The translations under genes were made by a program, and so were the position numbers. The notes beneath the pieces were generated by a model. It saw only the letters and a list, made by a program, of their open reading frames with translations, ran no database searches and was not told where the DNA came from. Source: Anaerolineales bacterium (GTDB taxonomy: Bacteria; Chloroflexota; Anaerolineae; 4572-78; J111). From it: a DNA stretch of 64,000 nucleotides. Positions 1 through 10,500 of the stretch are shown piece by piece (position 1 is the first letter of the stretch; every line of letters starts with the position of its first letter). The stretch lies in the NCBI GenBank assembly GCA_020634935.1, contig JACKAT010000028.1, positions 1-64,000 of the forward strand, read 5' to 3'.

Positions 1-2481
1 TTCGTCGCGCGCCCTTTTTAACGCCGCCTCCGCCTGCTTCTGATCGGTGATATTTCGAACGACAGCCGTGACCCCGGCAAACTCGCCCCCCTCCCCTCGC
101 CGTCGTGAGCATCTGGCGCTATACCAACTCTCCTGATTGTTCATCATCAGGGAATAATCAAATTGCCGGATATCATGAAATTCGATGATTTCGGCAATAG
201 CCTGCTCAAATAGCTGCGAAACGTGCGGCGGCATCACCTCTTTAAAGTGCCGGCCGAGGAACATTTCGGGCGGCACATATAACTCGGGACGATCAATCGG
301 CTGGTAATACTCCTCAAAAATGCCGTCCTGGTTAAACACAAAAACCAGATCGCTCAATGAATCCAGAGTAGAGCGCAATTTTTCTTCACTCTGCCGCAGC
401 GCCGCCTCCGCCTCTTTCTGTGCGGTAATATCAAAAATGATGCCGGCCATGCGGATAACCTTGCCTTGCTCATCCCGCTCGATGGCCGTACCCATAGAAC
501 TCATCCAGAGCCAGGTCCCATCCTTATGTTGCATCCGATATTCTGCCTGATATGTCTCCACTTTATTTTCGAGAAACTCACTAAAACCCTGTGTCACTGT
601 AGGGCTATCATCCGGATGAATGCGTCCAGTCCACATCGCTATTTTTTCCGGCCCGGAAGGGGGCAGTTCGTCTAACCTATAGCCCAAATTTCCAGCCCCC
701 CGTTCGTTGACATACATATAGGAAAAATCTGCGGCTAAAATGTAATAACCGGCCTGGCTGGCTTCTATAGCCAGGGCTAGGCGCGCTTCACTTTCGCGTA
801 AGGCTTTTTCCACCTGTGAACGGCTGATGGCCGTGCCAATTTGGGTGGCAATGGCCTCCAGCGTTGTCCGGGCATGGTCAGGTACACTACTATACGTATA
901 TGAGCCAACGTTGAGACAGGCGATGACCTGCCCTTCGAACTGGACGGGAATAATAGCCAGAGAACGGATGTCTTTTCCCGCCGGCGCTCTTGATATTGGC
1001 CCGGTCATTTGTTCGCTATCAAAGTAAATCGGCTGCCCGGCCAGGATAAGCTGAACGGTGGGAGAGTTCAGATCGTAGTCGTAATGCTGCACTTGCTGCA
1101 CAAAATCCGGGTGTAACCCGCAGTGATATATCAAATTGATGCCGCTGGTTTCATCGACCAGGTAGATGCCGCCGGCCTCCATCCCAGACGCGCTCAGAGT
1201 CGTTTCCAGGCAGATTGTCAGCGCCTCGTCCAGCTTTGGCGCAGCCAGCAGGCCCATTCCCAATTCCCGCTGGACGCGCAGCAGGTCTTCGGCTCGCTTC
1301 TGTTCCGATATATCCAGCCCCGCGCCCAGCAAACAAGGCTGCCCATTAACCATAATCCGAATGCCGGTGAGATAAAAAGGTGTCTTCACGCCGCTTCTGG
1401 AAATGAAGGTGGTTTCCAAATCCGCGTGGCCTGTTTCAAAAACTTTCTGAATCGCTTTGGCGGCAGACTCCTTTTCTTCATCCGCAATATACTCCATCGG
1501 GTGCATTTGACTGAGTTCTTCGGCCGAATAACCGACAACTGTTTCAAAATTATTATTCCACCGCAGAAACTTGCCGTTGGCGTCAAACAGGTAAAATATG
1601 CCCGGTAGGCTGTTGATCAACAATTCGCTAAAATTCTTTTCGCTGATGAGTTGTTCTTTTACCTGTTCATGCACGGTCATATCCCGGCTGACGCCAAAAA
1701 TAACTTTTTGTTTGCCCCAACTGCCCATTGTGATTTTTGTCTCCACGGGAATCTGCTGACCGGATTTGGTCAACAGGGGAATCTGGCAATTATCAGTCTT
1801 GCCGGCCATAGCATTGACAAAAGTGGCTACAACCTCTTCACGCCGGTCGGGCGGGCGCACCATAAAAACAGACTGGCCCAGCAGTTCGTCTTTGGCGTAT
1901 CCCAGGCGGCTGAGTACCACGGGGTTAACCTGCAAGATACGACCTTCCACATCGAGGACAAACAGGTAATCATCCAGCGAATCAAACAGCGTTTGCAAAT
2001 TCTTTTGGCTTTCCAACAACTCCTGTTCGATGCGTTTGTATTCGGTAATCTCCTTAAAGGAGGCTATTCTCGCTTTCCGCCCTTGGAAATAGCACGGTTT
2101 GCTAACAAGTTGCACCCATATAATTGTTCCGTCCTTTTTTGTACCGCTCGCTTCGTATGATTCTTCTGATCCCGCACGGATTTTCTCCCGAATAATGTCA
2201 TGAAATTCCGGAGCAGCTAAATTCAGAAGGTTCATACCGATCATTTCAGCCAGTTCATACCCAAACATCTTGGCCAGGGCTTGATTGGCATCCACGAGGA
2301 TGCCACCCTCGTGGATGGCAATGCCTTCAAAGGCGGCCTCAGAAAAACGTTGGAACCTCGCTTCACTTCTCTGTAAAGCCGTTTCCGCCCCCTGGCGTTC
2401 AACCTCAAGTTCTGTCATCTGTTGCCGTAACGCTTTCAACTCCTGGATAAGCTGCGCTTTTGTCTTATTCTTGTCTTCCAT
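1..2481 (-). CDS. Multi-PAS/GAF sensor histidine kinase, C-terminus beyond window edge
   Basis: The frame stays open for 827 codons from the ATG at 2481 to the window edge, so the protein is cut at its C-terminus. After a short coiled-coil start (MEDKNKTKAQL) I read three PAS domains (about residues 38-150, 165-275, 285-400), a GAF domain (about 405-565, starting LRVQRELGMGLLAAPKLDEA) and two more PAS domains (about 570-690 and 695-815). The PAS modules end in the usual DITxxK/DMT junctions. No transmembrane segment is visible, so this sensor is probably cytoplasmic. The PAS-GAF-PAS order and wording closely follow the paralogue at 7508-11326, which suggests that a HisKA_2/HATPase module follows outside the window. 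It is the last of four kinase genes in the same direction, 68 bp after the previous one. Confidence 0.85.
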   Translation of the reverse strand, partial: MEDKNKTKAQLIQELKALRQQMTELEVERQGAETALQRSEARFQRFSEAAFEGIAIHEGGILVDANQALAKMFGYELAEMIGMNLLNLAAPEFHDIIREKIRAGSEESYEASGTKKDGTIIWVQLVSKPCYFQGRKARIASFKEITEYKRIEQELLESQKNLQTLFDSLDDYLFVLDVEGRILQVNPVVLSRLGYAKDELLGQSVFMVRPPDRREEVVATFVNAMAGKTDNCQIPLLTKSGQQIPVETKITMGSWGKQKVIFGVSRDMTVHEQVKEQLISEKNFSELLINSLPGIFYLFDANGKFLRWNNNFETVVGYSAEELSQMHPMEYIADEEKESAAKAIQKVFETGHADLETTFISRSGVKTPFYLTGIRIMVNGQPCLLGAGLDISEQKRAEDLLRVQRELGMGLLAAPKLDEALTICLETTLSASGMEAGGIYLVDETSGINLIYHCGLHPDFVQQVQHYDYDLNSPTVQLILAGQPIYFDSEQMTGPISRAPAGKDIRSLAIIPVQFEGQVIACLNVGSYTYSSVPDHARTTLEAIATQIGTAISRSQVEKALRESEARLALAIEASQAGYYILAADFSYMYVNERGAGNLGYRLDELPPSGPEKIAMWTGRIHPDDSPTVTQGFSEFLENKVETYQAEYRMQHKDGTWLWMSSMGTAIERDEQGKVIRMAGIIFDITAQKEAEAALRQSEEKLRSTLDSLSDLVFVFNQDGIFEEYYQPIDRPELYVPPEMFLGRHFKEVMPPHVSQLFEQAIAEIIEFHDIRQFDYSLMMNNQESWYSARCSRRRGEGGEFAGVTAVVRNITDQKQAEAALKRARDE

Positions 2482-2549
2482 AATCAACCTCTTGGGTTAG
2501 ATAATCAAGTGTTATGAACCCCAAAATCAGCAACACCCTTGGGTCAAAG

Positions 2550-4736
2550 TTATCTATTTTTATGTTCGCCGGTTCTCTTAAAGGTGACGTTAACAGTTAC
2601 GCCGGATGCAGCGTCAACTTCCAGAGTGGCCCCTAATTGCCTCACCAAAGTCCTGACCAATCTTAACCCTAATGTTTTGCTGGCGTTTAAGTCTAAATCC
2701 GCCGGTAAGCCCACCCCGTTATCGGCCACGGTCAAGACCAGCATACCATCTGCGCCGGGATGAAAGGCGATGGTTATTTTCCCCTTTCCTGCCCTGGCTC
2801 TACCTCCGGTTTTAGGAAAGGCGTGTTTCAGGGCGTTGGACACCAACTCATTGATGATCAAACCACACGGCACCGCCTGGTCTATCATCAGGAAAATATG
2901 CGCCACATCCAGCTCCAGTTCCAGCCAACTCAATTCAAGCCCGTAAAATTGCAGGAGGTTGTTGATCAGATCCGAGATATAGGCGCCAATGTCTACCTGG
3001 GCCAGGGTTTCGGAACGGTACAGGTTTTCATGCACCAACGCCATAGAATAGACGCGGTTTCGGCTTTCCATCAGTTGCCCGATGGCCTGTTCATCCTGGA
3101 TATAGCGGGTTTGCATATTGAGCATGCTGGTGATGACTTGCAGGTTGTTTTTGACCCGGTGGTGGATTTCTTTCAGCAGCGCCTCCTTTTCTTCTAAAGA
3201 GGCCTTGATCTGGTTCTCCGCTTGCTTGCGCTCGGTGACGTTTCTAATCACCCCCTGTACGCCTGCTACTAACTCCCTTTCTTTTATGAGCGAATGGCTA
3301 AGTTCTACCGAGCCGTAATTGCCGTCTTTTCTGATGATTTCCGTTTCCACAATATCGATGAATTCGCCTTTTAGCGCCCGGATAAGAAGCTCTAAAATTC
3401 GAGGCGTCTCATGTTCGGGCAGAAAGACGGTAAAATGCTTTCCGGTCATCTCCTCAGAGGTGTAGCCGAAAACATTCTCACAAGCGGGAGACAGGTAGGT
3501 GAAACAGCCTTGAACATCTAACATGAAGATGACATCAAAACTTCTCTCAGCAAACCCTCTGAATTTTTGTTCGCTTTCCCGCAACGCCTCTTCTGTCTGC
3601 ACTCGATCGGTAATATCAATCACCGATACCAACACCTTTTCCCAACTTTCCTCGTACCCCGGGGCCATCGAAAGTCCCAGAGAGACATTAAGCGTATCGC
3701 CTGCCATGGTCTTTCCGGCAAATTCTCCACCCAGCCAGGTTTCTCCGTTGGCCAGGGCAATCAATTCTTCTCGGAACACAGGGTGCGATTCTTCGGTGTA
3801 AACCGGCTCTAATCCCCCGTCTGTCAAAAAGTCTTCTTTGCCGCCGGCTTTGTAAATCTTCAGGGTGGCTTGGTTGACGTTGAGGATTTTGATCAGGCCC
3901 ACACAATGACGGACAGCTTCAGGATGCGCTTCGAAATAGGCGCGGAGGTCTGAAACACCCGTCGCACGCACGCGATCAATGTACTGCCTAACCGCAGAAA
4001 AATCTTCCTCCCACAGGGAAATGGGCGAATCTTCAAACAGACTGCGGTAGCGAGCTTCACTGTCCTGCAAGTCCCTGGTTCGGGCTACAACTCGCGTTTC
4101 CAACTCATCGCGCGCCTGCCGCAACGCCTGCTCGCTCCGGTGGAGTTCGGCCTGACGGTCCTGTTCCTCCTGATTACGATAATGGGTGGTAATAACGAGT
4201 AATACCACAATGATGATATTGACGGCCACGGGAATAAGGATGATTTCAAAACTAAATGTGGCCAGCGCGGAAAATTGGGCCAACAACAAAATGATGGCAA
4301 TGTTGAGGGCAGCCATAATAACGGTATCGCGCTTTGTCAGCAGCATATTGCTTAAAACCAGCCCCACCAGGAAAAAGTTAAGGTTGATCGCCGGGTTGCC
4401 ATAAGCGTTTGTCAGTATAATCATAGACACAACCGCTGTCGGAATGACAGAGAGAAGCCACGCCGCCAGACGATAACGATTCAACCTGACCAGAAGGTAG
4501 ACAGTTATAAAAAGTGGATATCCGGCCCATGCAGGTAACGGAGGACGATAGCTGGGATTGATGGCAAAGTTGGCCAGGTCAAATGCCGTAAAAAGGCTAA
4601 GTGTGACTAACGACACCGTGGCCAGCAAGCGCATTTTGCGGCGCTGCGCCGCATCCTGAATGCTGTCCGCCGGTTCGGTCAGCCAATGCCAAATGGCGCT
4701 CAGTTTATAATTGATGGATTTTGGGTTGTTCCCCAT
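2550..4736 (-). CDS. Membrane sensor histidine kinase, 6TM-PAS-PAS-HisKA_2-HATPase
   Basis: A 728-residue sensor kinase. Residues about 35-195 form roughly six hydrophobic segments with little outside the membrane. A coiled coil (about 200-230) leads into two PAS domains (about 235-385 and 395-510). The phosphoacceptor region is of the HisKA_2 type (KEIHHRVKNNLQVITSMLNM, about 525-600). The ATPase has an N-box (GLIINELVSNALKHAF), a G1 box (DNGVGLP) and a G2-like LGLRLVRTLVRQLGA. The family autophosphorylates on the His of the HRVKNN motif and normally passes phosphate to a separate response regulator, which is not encoded here. The ATG start follows an AAAGG-like ribosome site. The C-terminal 200 residues are nearly identical to those of the two kinases upstream. 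Confidence 0.92.
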   Translation of the reverse strand: MGNNPKSINYKLSAIWHWLTEPADSIQDAAQRRKMRLLATVSLVTLSLFTAFDLANFAINPSYRPPLPAWAGYPLFITVYLLVRLNRYRLAAWLLSVIPTAVVSMIILTNAYGNPAINLNFFLVGLVLSNMLLTKRDTVIMAALNIAIILLLAQFSALATFSFEIILIPVAVNIIIVVLLVITTHYRNQEEQDRQAELHRSEQALRQARDELETRVVARTRDLQDSEARYRSLFEDSPISLWEEDFSAVRQYIDRVRATGVSDLRAYFEAHPEAVRHCVGLIKILNVNQATLKIYKAGGKEDFLTDGGLEPVYTEESHPVFREELIALANGETWLGGEFAGKTMAGDTLNVSLGLSMAPGYEESWEKVLVSVIDITDRVQTEEALRESEQKFRGFAERSFDVIFMLDVQGCFTYLSPACENVFGYTSEEMTGKHFTVFLPEHETPRILELLIRALKGEFIDIVETEIIRKDGNYGSVELSHSLIKERELVAGVQGVIRNVTERKQAENQIKASLEEKEALLKEIHHRVKNNLQVITSMLNMQTRYIQDEQAIGQLMESRNRVYSMALVHENLYRSETLAQVDIGAYISDLINNLLQFYGLELSWLELELDVAHIFLMIDQAVPCGLIINELVSNALKHAFPKTGGRARAGKGKITIAFHPGADGMLVLTVADNGVGLPADLDLNASKTLGLRLVRTLVRQLGATLEVDAASGVTVNVTFKRTGEHKNR

Positions 4737-4775
4737 TAAGCTAGCCTTTATGCCAGATCAGAGATCAGTCCTTCT

Positions 4776-7424
4776 TTACTCGTCGGCTTTGTTGATGGTT
4801 ATTTTAAATGTCGTCCCGGAAAACTTGTCCACATCCAACGTTGCCCCCAACTGTCTAACCAGAGTCCTGACTAATCTCAAGCCTAATGTTTTGCTGGCGT
4901 TCAAATCCAACCCCTCCGGCAAACCCACCCCGTTATCGGCCACCATCAAAACCAGCATCTCATCCTCACCAGGGTAAAAGGCAATGGCTATTTCATCACT
5001 GTGGGGCCTTTGTGCCGCCATAGTTTCGGGAAAGGCATATTTCAGGGCGTTCGTTACCAGTTCATTGATGATCAGGCCGCACGGCACGGCTTGATCGAGT
5101 GGCAGAAAAATCTGTTCTATCTCAAGATTCAATTCGATTCGGCGGGCATCAAGCCTATATGATTGTAAGATGTTACCGATCAGGTCCGAAACATAAGCGG
5201 CGATATCGACTCGGGCTAACGTCTCGGAGCGATACAGGTTTTCATGCACCAGCGCCATTGAATACACACGGTTCCGGCTATCCAGCAGTTGCCCAATAAT
5301 CTGTTCATTCTGAGTATAGCGGGTTTGCATATTCAGCATACTGGCGATAACTTGCAGGTTGTTCTTGACCCGATGGTGAATCTCCTTCAGCAGGGCCTCT
5401 TTTTCTTCCAAAGAAGTTTTTATTTGCAGTTCTGCCTGCTTGCGTTCGGTAATATCCACCAGAATGCCCAGTATCGCTTGTTCTCCCCTAAAGGTTATTA
5501 GCTTGGAAGCTATCATCACATCAATCCGTTTGCCGGCTTTGGTGATCAGACCATAATCAAAAGGAGCGATTTCTTCCCCACGCAGATGGCGGCTATGATT
5601 CTGGAGTACAATTTCTTTGGAATCGGGCGCAAGTAATGTACGAAAATCAAAATCAGGCGCGTAAAACTCCTCTTTCCGATAGCCTGTTACTGCTTCACTT
5701 TTTTCATTAACATAAACCACCCGGCCTTTGCTGTTGATGAAGATCATATTCGGCGACTGCTCCGACACGCCTCTGAACAACGCTTCAGATTCCCGCAGTT
5801 CCCTGGTTCGTTCTTCAACTCGCGCTTCCAACTCGTCGCGCGCCCTTTTTAACGCCGCCTCCGCCTGCTTCCGCTCTGATATATCTGTGGCAATGCCCAG
5901 TAGATGGGGCTGCCCATCAATCATTATGCGCACGCCAGTGAAATAGAACGGTATCTTTCTTCCATTTTTGGCGATAACAGAGGCTTCTAGTTCCGATCTT
6001 CCTGTTTCAAAAGATTCCTGAATTTTCCTTGCCACAAGTTCTTTTTCTTTATCCTCAAAGTATTCCAAAGGATGTCTTTGAGCAACCTCTTCTGCCGAAT
6101 AGCCGGTAATCTCTTCCACGTTTTTATTCCACTGCAAAAATTTGCCGTTAACATCAATCAGGTAAAACATTCCGGGCAGGCTGTTTATCAGTGATTCTGT
6201 AAAAACCTTTTCTCTTATGAGTTGTTCTTCAGCCTGCTTTCGCTCAGTAATATCAACCAGCGTGCTCAACATACCGGTGACATTACCCTGAGTATCTGTG
6301 AGCGGTCTTGAGTTGTTCAATACCGAGATAATCCGGCCATCTTTTCTTTTTAATCTATGTTCATAATTAACCAGCCTATCGCCTGATAAAAGCTGTTCAT
6401 GCGCCGGCAATACCACCACCGGGTCGGCGTCTACATCCGGGATACTCATACTCAGAAGCTCTTCTTTAGAGTATCCCAATAGGTCAAGCCCCGCTTGATT
6501 AGAGGCCATAAAGTTTTTCTTATCATCAAAAATATAAATTGAAGCCACAGAGTCATCGAATATGCCGCGATAGCGCTCTTCGCTTTGCTGTAAAGCCTCT
6601 TCTGAGCGTTTACGCTCGGTCATATCCCGACAAACGCCAAAAATAGCCTGCTGATTCTCCCAGCCTCCCATTGTGATTTTTGTCTCCACGGGAATCTGCG
6701 CCCCGCTTTTGGTCAACAACGGAACGTGGCATGTATCGCCCGTGCCGGCTATTAACGCGGCCAAACTGGCCATAACTTCGTCATGCTGGTCTGGCGGACG
6801 CACCATTAAGATGGACTCGCCCAACAGTTCCTCTTTGGCGTATCCCAGGCGGCCGGGCGTGATGAGATTGACCTCCAGGATGCGACCGCTCATATCAAGG
6901 ACAAACAGGTAATCATTCAGCGAGTCAAATAACGTTTGCAAATTTCTTTGACTTTTCACCAGTTCTTGCTCGGCTCGTTTGTATTCGGTAATATCTCTAA
7001 AGGCAGATACTCTCACTTCCTGCCCTTTGTAATGACTTGTTTTGCCAACCAGTTGAACCCAAAAAACTGTACCATCCTTTTTTACCCCTTGCGCTTCATA
7101 CGGCTCTTCCGAGCCTGTGCGGATTTTTTCCAGAATGATCTGGCCTGATTTAGGCGTGGCAAATTTTAGGGCATTTTGGCCAATCATTTCAGCCGGCTCA
7201 TAACCAAACATCCAGGCCAGAGCTTGATTGACATCCAGAATTATGCCGCCTTTATGAATGGCAATGCCTTCAAAAGCAGCCTCAGAAAATCCCCGGAACC
7301 TTTCTTCACTTTCCTGTAAGGCTGCCTCCGCCCATTGGCGTTCCGCTTTTAACTCTACCACTTGCTGTCGCAACCCATTCAATTCCCGGATAAGTTGCTC
7401 TTTTGTCTTATGTTTGTCTTCCAT
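4776..7424 (-). CDS. Soluble five-PAS sensor histidine kinase (HisKA_2)
   Basis: An 882-residue kinase without obvious membrane segments. It has an N-terminal coiled coil (EDKHKTKEQLIRELNGLRQQ) followed by five PAS domains (about 40-150, 165-275, 285-400, 405-520, 545-660). HisKA_2 (KEIHHRVKNNLQVIASMLNM) and HATPase (INELVTNALKYAFP, DNGVGLPEG, LGLRLVRTL) complete it. The N-terminal half parallels the partial kinase at 1-2481. The last PAS and the kinase core are almost identical, also at DNA level, to those of the kinase at 7508-11326. I chose the ATG at 7424; a GTG sits immediately upstream at 7427. It lies 39 bp upstream of the next kinase, so the genes are probably co-transcribed. Confidence 0.92.
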   Translation of the reverse strand: MEDKHKTKEQLIRELNGLRQQVVELKAERQWAEAALQESEERFRGFSEAAFEGIAIHKGGIILDVNQALAWMFGYEPAEMIGQNALKFATPKSGQIILEKIRTGSEEPYEAQGVKKDGTVFWVQLVGKTSHYKGQEVRVSAFRDITEYKRAEQELVKSQRNLQTLFDSLNDYLFVLDMSGRILEVNLITPGRLGYAKEELLGESILMVRPPDQHDEVMASLAALIAGTGDTCHVPLLTKSGAQIPVETKITMGGWENQQAIFGVCRDMTERKRSEEALQQSEERYRGIFDDSVASIYIFDDKKNFMASNQAGLDLLGYSKEELLSMSIPDVDADPVVVLPAHEQLLSGDRLVNYEHRLKRKDGRIISVLNNSRPLTDTQGNVTGMLSTLVDITERKQAEEQLIREKVFTESLINSLPGMFYLIDVNGKFLQWNKNVEEITGYSAEEVAQRHPLEYFEDKEKELVARKIQESFETGRSELEASVIAKNGRKIPFYFTGVRIMIDGQPHLLGIATDISERKQAEAALKRARDELEARVEERTRELRESEALFRGVSEQSPNMIFINSKGRVVYVNEKSEAVTGYRKEEFYAPDFDFRTLLAPDSKEIVLQNHSRHLRGEEIAPFDYGLITKAGKRIDVMIASKLITFRGEQAILGILVDITERKQAELQIKTSLEEKEALLKEIHHRVKNNLQVIASMLNMQTRYTQNEQIIGQLLDSRNRVYSMALVHENLYRSETLARVDIAAYVSDLIGNILQSYRLDARRIELNLEIEQIFLPLDQAVPCGLIINELVTNALKYAFPETMAAQRPHSDEIAIAFYPGEDEMLVLMVADNGVGLPEGLDLNASKTLGLRLVRTLVRQLGATLDVDKFSGTTFKITINKADE

Positions 7425-7507
7425 CACTAATCTTTCATTTGAGTGACCGGGTGTAGCGCCCCCTAACGTTGGGGACGCGTCCAGATCAAAGTTTTGTATC
7501 TACGCGT

Positions 7508-10500
7508 TCACCCGGTTTTTCTAAAGGTTACTCTAAAGGTTGCCCCGGCTTTGGTGTCACTCTCCAGGGTAGCCCCCAATTGCCTAACCAGCGTCCTGAC
7601 CAATCTCAAACCTAATGTTTTGACTGCATTCAAATCCAAAGATTCAGGCAAACCCACGCCGTTATCGGTCACCATCAAAACCAGCATCTCTGCCTTATGG
7701 GCGTGAAAGGCGATGGTTATTTTGCCTTTCCGGCCCCCATCTCGCGCCTCGGCTTTGGGGAAGGCGTGTTTGAGGGCGTTGGACACCAATTCATTGATGA
7801 TCAAGCCACAAGGTACCGCCTGATCAATGGTCAGAAAGATATGCTCCACATCTATCTCCAGTTCCAGCCAACTGGATTCAAGCCCATAAGATTGCAGTAC
7901 GTTGTTGATCAGGTCCGAAATATAGGTACCAATGTCTACCTGGGCCAACGTCTCGGAGCGATACAGGTTTTCATGCACCAGCGCCATTGAATACACACGG
8001 TTCCGGCTTTCCATCAGTTGCCTGACGGCCTGTTCATCTTGGGTGTAGCGGGTTTGCATATTCAGCATACTGGTGATAACTTGCAGGTTGTTCTTGACCC
8101 GATGGTGGACTTCTTTCAGCAAAGCCTCTTTTTCTTCCAAAGAAGTTTTTATTTGCAGTTCTGCCTGCTTGCGTTCGGTGATATCTACCAGAATGCCCAG
8201 TATCGCTTGTTCTCCCCTAAAAGTTATTAGCTTGGAAGCCATCATCACATCTACTCTTTGGCCGGCTTTGGTGATCAAACCATAATCAAAAGGAGCGATT
8301 TCTTCCCCACGCAGATGGCGGCTAAAATTCTGGAGTACAATTTCTTTGGAATCGGGCGCCACCAACCTTAGAAAATCAAAATTAGGCGCGTAAAACTCCT
8401 CTTTCCGATAGCCTGTTACAGCTTCACTTCTTTCATTAACATAAACCACCCGGCCTTTGCTGTTAATAAAGATCATATTCGGCGACTGCTCTGACAGATT
8501 TCTGAATAATTCTTCAGATTCCTGTAGTTCTCTGGTGCGCTCTTCAACCCGCAGCTCCAACTCATCGTGCGCTCTTTTCAGGGCTGCCGTAGCTTCTTTC
8601 TGCTCGGTAATATTTCTGACAACGGTTGTAATCCCGGCGAATTCGCCATTTATCCCACGACGCATGGCGCATCGGGCGCTATACCACAGTTCCGTATTGT
8701 TCATAACCAGCGAATAATCGAACTGTTGGATTTCCGGAGACACTTCAAAGCCCTTAAACATCTCCACAATTAACTGCGCAACGTGCGGGGGTAATACGTC
8801 TTGAAAGTGCTTGCCGAGGAACTGTTCAGGCGGCACATATAAATCGGGCCGGTTGGTGGGTTGATAAAACTCTTCAAAAAAGCCGTTCCGGTCGAGCACA
8901 AAAACCAGATCAGTGATTGAATCAAGGGTGGACCGCAGTCTGTCCTCACTCTGTCGCAGAACCTCTTCCACTTGTGAGCGACTGATGGCCGTGCCGATTT
9001 GGGTGGCAATGGCCTCCAAAGTGGTTCGGGCATAATCAGGTACCTGGTGCTGCGTGTAAGAGGCCAGGTTAATGTAGGCGATAACCCGCTTTTCATAATG
9101 GATGGGGATAATGGCCAGAGAACGGATATCTTTTTCCGCCGGCGCTCGCGCTATGGGTCCGGCCAATTGATCGCCCTCAAGGTAAATCGGCTCTCCGGCC
9201 AGGATAAGCTGCACGTTGGGCGAATTCAGATCATAATCGTAATGCTGCACCACTCGGACAAAATCCGGCGGCAGGCCGCGATGGCAAACCAAATCGATGC
9301 CGCTCGTTTCATCAACCAGGTAAATGCCGCCGGCGTCCATCCCGGAAGCGCGCAGAGCTGTATCCAGGCATATCTCCAGCGTTTCGTCCAGTTTGGGCGC
9401 AGCCAGCAGGGCCATCCCCAGTTCACGCTGAACGCGCAGCAAATCTTCGGCCTGCTTCCGCTCTGATATATCTATGGCGGTAACCAGCAAACAGGGCTGC
9501 TCATCAACCACGACGCGCGCGCCGTTGAAATATAAAGGTGTCTTCACCCCATCTTCGGAAATGAGAGTAACTTCTGCTTCCGCTTTGCCTGTTTCAAAAA
9601 TTTTCTGAAATGTTCTCGCCACAACCTCTTTATCTTCGTCTCCGACAAAATCTAAAGGATTGTGTTGAGCAAATTCTTCCGCTGGATAGCCGGTGAGCGT
9701 TTCCGCATTTTTATTCCAGCGTATTATTTTGTTGTGGGTATCAACCACGCCAAACAAGCCCGGCAGGCTGTTTATCAGTGATTCTGTAAAATTCTTTTCT
9801 CTAATCAGTAGTTCTTCGGCCCGTTTTCGTTCGGTAATATCCCGACTAACGCCGAAAATAGCCGGCTTCCCACCCCAATTTCCTTTGGTGATTTTTGTCT
9901 CGACAGGAATCAGTTCGCCGGCTTTGGTTATCAACGGGATGTGGCATTTATCGGTCTTATCGGCGATCATATCCGCCAGAGTAGCTACTGTTTCTTCACG
10001 CTGTTCCGGCGGGTGTACCCGCAAGACAGATTCTCCCACCAGTTCGTCTTCAGCATATCCCAAACGCTTAAGCACAATACGATTGACCTGCAATAAATGG
10101 CCGGTCATATCCAAAATGAACAGAAAATCATCCACCGAATCAAACAGCGTTTGCAAATTTCTTTGGCTGTTCAACAGTTCCCGCTCTGCCTGTTCCCGTT
10201 CTGCGACTTCCTCTTTTAGCAGTTCAATCGATGCTGTGAATTGCGCGGTGCGAGCCTGAACCATATCTTCAAGCTGTTCACGGTGTCTGGCCAGTTGCTC
10301 TTCCCTCAACCTGCGTTCGGTGATGTCGTGTAAAACAAGCACGCGTCCGCCCAAGTCTCCCCGGTGGTCGGTTAGCGGAGAAATTTGCATCTCATAGTAT
10401 TGTTGGGTTCCATCCCATTCCAGGTTAATCTCGGTTCGAGTGATCGCCACAACTTCAGACTGCGGGATCAGCTTTAGCCAGGGCGGCGGCATCATCGAGA

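Noticed and set aside
9693..10259. 188-codon plus-strand frame inside the 7TM kinase gene
   Set aside because: Antisense shadow of PAS-domain coding sequence, rich in Ser/Arg without any motif.
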